From assembly GCA_023091735.1 (NCBI GenBank), contig JALKBU010000373.1:1-44324 (forward strand): a stretch of DNA of 44,324 nt, given 5' to 3'. The stretch comes from Trichomonas tenax. Lineage: Eukaryota > Parabasalia > Trichomonadida > Trichomonadidae. Every line of letters starts with the position of its first letter. The first letter of the stretch is position 1. Under the pieces are notes generated by a model, which did no database searches, was not told the origin of the DNA, and saw only the letters and a list, made by a program, of their open reading frames with translations. Of this stretch, positions 37,836-44,324 are shown piece after piece. The translations under genes were made by a program, and so were the position numbers.

Positions 37836-39092
37836 TTATTCTTCTTCTTGGACTGAATAGTTCTTTCCTGGAACAATATCTAAGTAGTCCTTTCTTCCGA
37901 TTGTGATCATTGGGCCGCGGACTTCTGGAAGCATGTTGAATCCTGCATTCATTGTGTCGGACTTTGGCTCCTTGAGACGATGTCCAATCTGTGATGATCT
38001 TCCCGCCATCAACTTGTCGTAGTCTGGAACATAATCAGCTGGACCTGGTGTAGCAGCAGCTTCTGAACCTGCTCTCTGGCGGCTGCGCATTGAGTATTTT
38101 TTACCTTTGCCGATTGTTGTTCCGAGATCATAAGCGCCTGGGCCTGGAGTCATTGCGCTCGTCTCGTGCTTCGAGGTATCTCTGCGATTACCGAATGAAT
38201 ATTTCCGAGATCCAGATCCAAATGTTGGCGGAACATAGTCTGGTCCTGGTGTTGCTTCTGGCTTGTGAAGTGGTGTTCGTGCGTGGAAACTTGACTTGCG
38301 ACCTTCATTTCCAAACTTAGATGGAATTGCGTTGATTGGAACATCGAGTGTCTTCGTCTTCTGCTCAATCCTGTCGTGGATGATGCACTTCCTTGCGCCT
38401 TTTCCGATTTGTGACTGATACTCATATGCTGCTGGACCTGGGCTGGAATCAACTTTTTCTTCTGGTCTTCTCGAGTGGAATGATGATGTTCTCTTGCTGA
38501 GAGACGATGGAACGACGTACTCTCCTGGTCCTGGTGTTGGGTTCTTGTCGATACCTCTTGATTGGAGATAACTTCCAATAGTGTTCTTGCGCACGTTAGG
38601 CATCGTTGCGTCGTAGTTTGGTGTATAAGCGGATGGACCCGGACTAGCTGATTCTGGGCCGTCCCTTGGGAACTGTCTCGCCTTCATCGTATATTTTTGA
38701 CCGTTTGCACCAATTGATGATGGAATAGAGTAAGCACCTGGTCCTGGGCCGTCTTTGTTTGGTCCATCCTGCTTTAGCTCCTTCCTCATGTGGAATGAAC
38801 TCGCTTGTGAGCCCTTTCCGAAGGCTGGTGGCATATAATCTGGACCAGGTGACTGATCCTTCTTCGTATCCTGTGGACGGCCGTGAAAAGAGAACTTCGG
38901 GCCTTCACCTACTGTAGATTTGAGTGCCTGGTACTGTGGTCCTGGAGTTTCATCAGCGCGATCTTTCGGACGGCCTTTAATTGTCCATTTGATTGCATCA
39001 GAGCCGAACTGGCGCTCAGTGACGTACTGGTCCGGGCCTGGGTGCTTTCCCTTCCCGTGCGTAATGTGGATAACAGTCTCTGTGCTCGTCAT
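37836..39092 (-). CDS. SHIPPO-repeat (STPGR) microtubule inner protein, flagellar
   Basis: The protein has 418 residues made of at least ten SHIPPO-type repeats, each with a core such as SPGPDYMPP, TPGPGEYVVP, SPGPAAYEY or TPGPGAYDL followed 10-15 residues later by a basic-aromatic stretch (KYTMKAR, KYSFGNR, SSFHSRR). This is the signature of the ODF3/CIMAP family, whose members sit in the lumen or on the surface of axonemal microtubules. No membrane span or signal peptide is present. The protein should be an axonemal component of the flagella. The ATG directly follows a TTCAAAAAA leader. Confidence 0.85.
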   Translation of the reverse strand: MTSTETVIHITHGKGKHPGPDQYVTERQFGSDAIKWTIKGRPKDRADETPGPQYQALKSTVGEGPKFSFHGRPQDTKKDQSPGPDYMPPAFGKGSQASSFHMRKELKQDGPNKDGPGPGAYSIPSSIGANGQKYTMKARQFPRDGPESASPGPSAYTPNYDATMPNVRKNTIGSYLQSRGIDKNPTPGPGEYVVPSSLSKRTSSFHSRRPEEKVDSSPGPAAYEYQSQIGKGARKCIIHDRIEQKTKTLDVPINAIPSKFGNEGRKSSFHARTPLHKPEATPGPDYVPPTFGSGSRKYSFGNRRDTSKHETSAMTPGPGAYDLGTTIGKGKKYSMRSRQRAGSEAAATPGPADYVPDYDKLMAGRSSQIGHRLKEPKSDTMNAGFNMLPEVRGPMITIGRKDYLDIVPGKNYSVQEEE

Positions 39093-39619
39093 TTTTTTGA
39101 ATTAACGTGCAAAAGATTTTTTTCGAAAACAAAAATCTGACTTTTTGACATCGTAAGATTAGGAATTTTTGACGATGTAAATTTTATATGACATTTTGAC
39201 AATTTACAATTCAATTTATAATTTTTGACCCTTTGACTAGTAAAATATTTTTTGACAATTTTTTTCAAAGAATTTAATTTTACATGGCAAAAAGGAAAAA
39301 AATTGATCAGCTTTTCAGCTTCACGAAAGTTAGTCAATTTATAGTAACATTCTTTCTATTTCGGTAGGGACACTATATATGATGTCTAGTATCTACCCTA
39401 TGAATAGGGGATAAATTGAACAGGAATTTGCTTGCATCAGTTTCATGAACAATTCTAATTTACTAGATCTAGTATTAGATCCAATACTTCTTCACATTGG
39501 GTGCATATCTCTTAAGAAATCAGAAAATTTCTTAAACATGTAAAATTAAAATATGCCATTGTAAAATACTTACATGTCATTTATCTAAATTCATTTGTCA
39601 CCTTTTGAATTCACTTTTT
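39093..39619. promoter_or_regulatory. divergent promoter region with many promoter-like elements
   Basis: Between the SHIPPO gene and the giant HEAT-type gene lie TGACATCGTAA (39146-39156), TGACGATGTAAA (39170-39181), TTTACATGGCA (39279-39289), TGCCATTGTAAA (39554-39565) and CTTACATGTCA (39569-39579). A 14-base palindrome TACTAGATCTAGTA occurs at 39461-39474. TTCACTT at about 39611 matches the trichomonad initiator just before the 39620 ATG. Confidence 0.6.
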
Positions 39620-42600
39620 ATGATTGAAGATAAAACTTTAGACAAAAGTCTTCGTCTTTTATTGGAAGAAACGACAGACACTGTGAAATCTATAACCATG
39701 CAATGCTCTAAATTGTTCGGAAAGCATAAAAATACTCTCATCGAAAATATTTTTGTTATATTGAAAGAGAATTTCGACGAGACACCATCAAAATGCATAA
39801 ATTACTTCAAAATTCTAGAGGAAATATCGCAGCGCGAAGATTTTGAGATATCTAATGCAAATAAAGTCGCAAAATCAACATTTGATTTATTTTTATCTTA
39901 TGATCAAAAGAAATCAGAACTTGTAAAGCCGGCAATCAATATACTTACAATATACGCTAAGAATTATCCCGAAATTATTTATCCAATGTTTAATAATTTA
40001 TTTGCTGCTGATGTCAAAGTTAATTACTTCTTTTTGAGCTTCTTATTGAAGTGTTTATCTCTTCGCGATCAAGTTGCTTGCAATTACATATCAGGAATTC
40101 TCGATTTACTTCATGTTATGTTGAAAAAGAAAGAATCTGAGGAATATTTGGAACTTTTCTTAGATATTTTCTTGGCAAGTTTTCAAGTAATCAATACGAA
40201 ATCGATTCCTGAGGCTTTTAGCGGCATTTACAATCAAATTTTTGACACTTGCATCACAGATAACGAACACGTTCGTGTTAAGGCTTTCAAATTCCTTTCT
40301 GTTGCTGTTGCTACAATTTCGCCATTGGAAGCTTCGAAGAAAATCATTCAAACTGCTCCATTAATTCAAAAATTCTTATCAAAACCAGAAACAAGCTCTC
40401 AAATTACAACAGTTGCTGCTGCTCTCTTTTCAAGAGCCGATGGAAACATCTCTGGATTACAAGATGCCATTCAATCACTTATTGATCCATTATTGAATTA
40501 TGTCAAACAAAATTATAACAATTTTGTAAATCAAACTGATTTCAAAGTATTAAGAGGCATTCCAGAAGCAGTTCGTGCACTCTCCAGCATCAGAGATCAC
40601 ACAGGAAGCAGATTAGTCGAAAGATGTATCGCATCTCTTCACGAAGAGAGTTCTTTGTATGTTCTTTCAAATATTCCACTCACCAGTGAGGAAAGACACA
40701 AAATTTCACACAGAATGCCCGGACTTTTATCACAAAACACAACACCAAATCAAAGAGATTTGATTTTAAGTCTTTTCGCCGAAATTTGCACTTCCGTCAC
40801 TGATATAGGACCGATAGCACCACAAATAGTGAGAATCGCTGCAGCATCAAAAAATTACTTGCAAGAATTCGAAAGAAAATTACTCACAAATCTAACGCCA
40901 GATCACTTGTTTAGAGGATTATTTGATGCAGCTTTAGATCCACATTACGTTGCTTCTTCGAAACTCTGTTTTGCTATTCTCAAATCTACAGCTCGTGACA
41001 ACTGTATGAGTGTATTGATGCGTGAACAAATCCTTGCGAGATCATTTGTTTATTTAACTTCACAATATTTCTCACCACATTCTAAAAGCGATATATTATA
41101 CGCTGTTGGTACAACACTCAATGAAGCTGAAATGGTAGCTGCTTCAAATGTTGTTCTTGAAAAGAATTGCCATTCGTGTGCTTACAGAGCTGTCACAAGA
41201 ATATTCAAAGAATTTACTAATACGCCAACATTTCTTGATGAAGTTTTTAACTTTTACAAGCAATTAACTAACGATTCTCATCCAGATGTTCCAGGAAGAC
41301 CACTTCTTTCTCCTTCTGCACTTTCTGCATTTAGAGCAGCTTTATTCACAGTTTGCACAACTGCGAATAATAAAGACAAATTATCATCTCTCGTCAAGAA
41401 TGTTGACATTAAAAATATTGAAGAAGCTGCTCAGTTCGCTGACGATCTCGTTCTCTTAGAGCGCCAGAATCCAACTCTCGCAAGCACATTGATGTCCAAG
41501 AAGATAAATAAGAAGACTGAAGAATCTATCGGAAAAAGAGTTTTATTGCTTGAATATGGTTCGAAGCAAATCCCTCCTCAATACACAGAGTATTTATTTG
41601 AAGCTGATATTCCTCCAGCAACCTCAGCAGCTGCACAGCGCAGGATTCTCAAACAAATCTGCACAGAACCTGATCCACATGTAGCAATGATTTCTCGCCT
41701 TCTTACATCAAATCAAACTGCTGTTTGCAGATGCGCGATTCGATCACTTCAATCATTAGTTAAGAAATACAATGTAGAACCTGATAAAGATATCCTAAAG
41801 AAGGCACTCAATGTTCTTGCATCTAGTGAAAGCCATCTTGAATTAGTCAAAGACTTGATTGCTTTTACAAAGGCAGATCTCAACTTAGAAAATCTTTGTT
41901 CATCAATTTTTGAAGGATACAATTTCGCTCATTCTATTATTCCTGATTTCATTAAGAATCTCGAGCATCCTGACAATCTTCGTACACCATATATCGCTGC
42001 ATCTATTGCACTGTTGCTTCAAGATGATTCCACTAAAGAAATAGCGACACAAGCTGAACAAAGAATATTCATGTGCAACAGAGTTTTCGACAACTTCATT
42101 ATGTACTACATGCCATCGAGCGAGTTCCAGCAGGCCTCAATTTTCTTGGAAACATTCTTCAGTGTTTTGAACACGAACTCTCCATGGCCTAATATTGCTG
42201 TTAAGTGCCTTTCAATCATTTTTGCTGATGAAAGACTTTTGACTGCACATTTGAATAATGCCAATAATTATTTCTATAATGCAATCTCTCAAGCAAAAAG
42301 CATTGACAGCTATGTCTCTATCGCGAAGACATTATTCGAAAAAGATAAAATTCAATTTGTTACATCAATGCTCGACAGAGAAAAACCGGCACCTCAAACA
42401 ATAATCACACTATTGTGCAATTTGCAAGCATTAATAGTTTGCGTTGATTCGGGACTTAGGAAGGCGGTTTCTGATGATAATTACATGCATGCTTCAATCT
42501 TGAGATTGATTTCTTCGACATCAAAGATCCCACAAGAGCAGAAATTACAAACATTAGTTTTTGTGATTTTCGTTGCTTCTCAAAGTCGATTCTTCTATGA

Positions 42601-43585
42601 TCAAATTCTCTCTGCTGTCAAGAGAATGACTGAGTATTTCCCTTCACTTGAATCAACACATTTCGCTCTCGATGCTTACAAACATGGCGGCGATGTCATT
42701 GATGTTGTCGATAGCCTCTTCCAGTGTTGCACCGAAGAGCTTTCAATTTTCCACATAATTCCATTCACTAAATTTGCTCGTCAATGTGCAGTTCTTGGTT
42801 ATGGACGTATAATGACTATGAGCACAAGACCTCTTCTCTTTGAATTGCTCGCACTTAAGGATTGCGCAAAGACCCAAATCCTCAAAGTTGCTCCACTTCT
42901 TAAAAGACTTGGACCTGAGCGTTATGGTGAAGCGCCTCTTAACGAACTTGTTGATTTGATAATTAATGAGATTAAGTCTAAGACAGCTTCACCAGAAGAG
43001 AAGAAAGTTGCATTTATTTGCCTTGAGTCAATATTCAGCTGGCTTCCATTGAACGTCGTTTCATCAAAAATCACCCTAATAATTGAATCAATCATTGATG
43101 CAATGCGTTATTCAACTGTTATCGTTGAACTTTTCTCGTTGATTGTTTCATTATGTGACAACCTCAATATCGTTTCTAGTGTATCATTCACTAAGCATTT
43201 ACCAATTCTGACTGTTCTCACTCTCTGCCACTGTATTAAAGATAAAAACTTCATCAGTGAAAAAGTGAATACATTCGAGCGTTTGAGCCAATCCGCAGGA
43301 ATTCACTCATGCGGCAAAGTGACTAAAGATGATGTCTTATGTATCATCAAGACATTCTGCCGTGATTGTGGACCACAATTCATCACTGAAGCTGTCAGCA
43401 TTGTCAGTGATGATCAAAGCATTGTACGCAGGGAAGCATCGTTCATTGTTTGCGCATCAATTAACATCGGAAAGGCTCCACAATCAGCTCACCACGCCAT
43501 AACTAACATATTAGTATCACCTCTTCCAGATGATATAAGAATTGGCGTTCTTCAGGCACTTAAGTTATTCCCACCACAGTTATAA
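39620..43585 (+). CDS. giant HEAT-type alpha-helical repeat protein
   Basis: The start is the ATG at 39620 (1321 residues), 7-10 bases after a TCACTT initiator; the frame continues upstream only to a TTG that lies before the initiator and would not be on the mRNA. The whole protein is paired helices without catalytic motifs or membrane spans. HEAT-like features include TTVAAALFSRADGNISGLQDAIQ, FAEICTSVTDIGPIAPQIV and AVCRCAIRSLQSLVKKY. The even distribution from end to end resembles maestro-type (MROH), importin-like or Gcn1-like scaffolds; I cannot choose between them. The role is scaffolding or transport by inference only. Confidence 0.75.
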   Translation: MIEDKTLDKSLRLLLEETTDTVKSITMQCSKLFGKHKNTLIENIFVILKENFDETPSKCINYFKILEEISQREDFEISNANKVAKSTFDLFLSYDQKKSELVKPAINILTIYAKNYPEIIYPMFNNLFAADVKVNYFFLSFLLKCLSLRDQVACNYISGILDLLHVMLKKKESEEYLELFLDIFLASFQVINTKSIPEAFSGIYNQIFDTCITDNEHVRVKAFKFLSVAVATISPLEASKKIIQTAPLIQKFLSKPETSSQITTVAAALFSRADGNISGLQDAIQSLIDPLLNYVKQNYNNFVNQTDFKVLRGIPEAVRALSSIRDHTGSRLVERCIASLHEESSLYVLSNIPLTSEERHKISHRMPGLLSQNTTPNQRDLILSLFAEICTSVTDIGPIAPQIVRIAAASKNYLQEFERKLLTNLTPDHLFRGLFDAALDPHYVASSKLCFAILKSTARDNCMSVLMREQILARSFVYLTSQYFSPHSKSDILYAVGTTLNEAEMVAASNVVLEKNCHSCAYRAVTRIFKEFTNTPTFLDEVFNFYKQLTNDSHPDVPGRPLLSPSALSAFRAALFTVCTTANNKDKLSSLVKNVDIKNIEEAAQFADDLVLLERQNPTLASTLMSKKINKKTEESIGKRVLLLEYGSKQIPPQYTEYLFEADIPPATSAAAQRRILKQICTEPDPHVAMISRLLTSNQTAVCRCAIRSLQSLVKKYNVEPDKDILKKALNVLASSESHLELVKDLIAFTKADLNLENLCSSIFEGYNFAHSIIPDFIKNLEHPDNLRTPYIAASIALLLQDDSTKEIATQAEQRIFMCNRVFDNFIMYYMPSSEFQQASIFLETFFSVLNTNSPWPNIAVKCLSIIFADERLLTAHLNNANNYFYNAISQAKSIDSYVSIAKTLFEKDKIQFVTSMLDREKPAPQTIITLLCNLQALIVCVDSGLRKAVSDDNYMHASILRLISSTSKIPQEQKLQTLVFVIFVASQSRFFYDQILSAVKRMTEYFPSLESTHFALDAYKHGGDVIDVVDSLFQCCTEELSIFHIIPFTKFARQCAVLGYGRIMTMSTRPLLFELLALKDCAKTQILKVAPLLKRLGPERYGEAPLNELVDLIINEIKSKTASPEEKKVAFICLESIFSWLPLNVVSSKITLIIESIIDAMRYSTVIVELFSLIVSLCDNLNIVSSVSFTKHLPILTVLTLCHCIKDKNFISEKVNTFERLSQSAGIHSCGKVTKDDVLCIIKTFCRDCGPQFITEAVSIVSDDQSIVRREASFIVCASINIGKAPQSAHHAITNILVSPLPDDIRIGVLQALKLFPPQL

Positions 43586-43860
43586 TTTATTTAGTGATAA
43601 TTATATATTTATTTCCACTATTAAAGTCTATTTATCAAATGCTTTATTTGTTACTAACTGAATACAAAAATCTGAACAATAAATATTATCGAAAAGCACT
43701 GAATATTCAAAATGTTGAAATTAAGATTTTGTTCTTTAAATGTAAATGCAAATTTAACATAGTATAAAATATTCAAAATTTAAATTAAATGTTATTGATA
43801 TGGTATGTTTTAGTAAATAATGAAGAACAAAATGAAGATGATATTCAAAAAGAGAAAAAT
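43586..43860. other. spacer upstream of the tRNA 3' end
   Basis: AT-rich 3' flank of the giant gene; nothing further is seen. Confidence 0.5.
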
Positions 43861-43931
43861 GGATATGGAGGGAATCGAACCCCCGGCCTGGGCTATGCGA
43901 AAGCTCCACTCTACCACTGAGCCACATACCC
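43861..43931 (-). tRNA. tRNA-Ala (anticodon CGC)
   Basis: The minus strand folds into a full cloverleaf. The acceptor stem GGGTATG/CATATCC includes a G3-U70 wobble pair, the alanine identity element. The D arm is GCTC/GAGT. The anticodon stem GAGCT/AGCCC (with one A-C mismatch) carries the loop TTCGCAT, anticodon CGC. The T arm GGGGG/CCCTC encloses the loop TTCGAAT. It has no intron, and CCA is not encoded, as usual for eukaryotes. The T-rich sequence just below 43861 on the plus strand (GAGAAAAATGG) does not give a long T-run terminator on the minus strand. The plus-strand frame at 43820-44044 overlaps it and is not a gene. Confidence 0.9.
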
Positions 43932-44324
43932 ATATATTAACTTTTTATATTTACTCTTTGCAATGTTACTTATATATTATACAACACAAAAAATCACATC
44001 TAAGTATTCAGTCACGTTTAAATTTATACTCATTAATTAAATGATTTCTTTGAGTGAGATTAATGTATTGAATTTAGTCATTCATTAATTTATAAGGTCA
44101 TCTTAGACTACAAAGCTCTATTTGTCTAATGCTTTTCAACATATGAAATTATAGTAGTATATGTTGGGGGTTATTTGCCAAAATTTGCAAACACGTTGAT
44201 ATCATCAATTTTGATATATTGACCCCATTTTTGAAGGATTTAACGTTTAATTTCCGACAGTCTGAACGATTCAATATTACAAGGCTGCAAGTTGAAATTA
44301 GGTTATTAATTTTTTATTATAGAA
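43932..44324. other. AT-rich right edge
   Basis: No gene or repeat is recognised in the final 393 bases. Confidence 0.5.

Noticed and set aside
39605..39619. Five-codon upstream extension of the giant HEAT-type protein from a TTG
   Set aside because: TTG is not a usual eukaryotic start, and the TCACTT initiator lies inside this extension, so it is probably not transcribed as coding.
43820..44044. 74-codon plus-strand frame
   Set aside because: Overlaps the tRNA-Ala gene completely on the opposite strand and then runs into AT-rich DNA.

Overview
The window looks like nuclear DNA of a parabasalid protist (trichomonad), most likely close to Tritrichomonas or Trichomonas. The DNA is strongly AT-rich, and every recognisable gene is a single uninterrupted exon on either strand with short flanks. 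The gene content is typical of the group: a B-box/coiled-coil/TLDc protein, beta-helix-like and mucin-like surface proteins with one membrane span and a short tail, SHIPPO-repeat flagellar protein, HEAT-repeat giants, a TBC RabGAP and a Tom40/VDAC-like barrel ending in a beta-signal. Two genes (start 39620 and start 27007) carry a TCACTT initiator-like box just before the ATG, as described for Trichomonas vaginalis. The species assignment is inference.

Layout. 1-4.4 kb: an edge fragment, a mucin-like surface protein with Ser-Pro-Thr-Pro repeats, a decayed G-rich periodic repeat, an unrecognised 364-residue protein and an E2F-like winged-helix protein. 4.4-7.9 kb: gene-poor DNA with a diverged inverted repeat. 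7.9-14.9 kb: a GRAM-like membrane protein, a 0.64-kb foldback element, a large HEAT/ARM-type protein and a Moco-sulfurase-like PLP enzyme with a signal peptide. 14.9-18.9 kb: repeat-rich DNA with a second inverted-repeat element and a frameshifted phage tail-collar-like gene. 18.9-27 kb: Tom40/VDAC-like barrel, DP transcription factor, a metallo-beta-lactamase-fold gene broken by one TGA, a coiled-coil protein, a beta-helix-like surface protein, a tail-anchored TBC protein and a small acidic protein. 27.2-32 kb: a YqeC-like protein (a family known mainly from bacterial selenium/molybdenum hydroxylase loci), a HAD phosphatase, a broken cyclase-like gene and an acylphosphatase. 32.5-44.3 kb: B-box/TLDc protein, a large duplicated-module surface protein, SHIPPO protein, a 1322-residue alpha-helical repeat protein and tRNA-Ala(CGC).

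Genes are not arranged in operons. The most general regulatory signal is a recurring 11-bp element, TGNCATGTAAA, with a 12-bp spacing variant. It lies in either orientation within about 20-190 bp of the start codon of at least eight unrelated genes here and looks like a shared promoter element. The most unusual gene content is the pair of molybdenum-hydroxylase-associated families (YqeC-like and Moco-sulfurase-like) in a lineage not known for molybdoenzymes, and the phage tail-collar-like gene. All identifications come from reading motifs in the translation; no database search was run.
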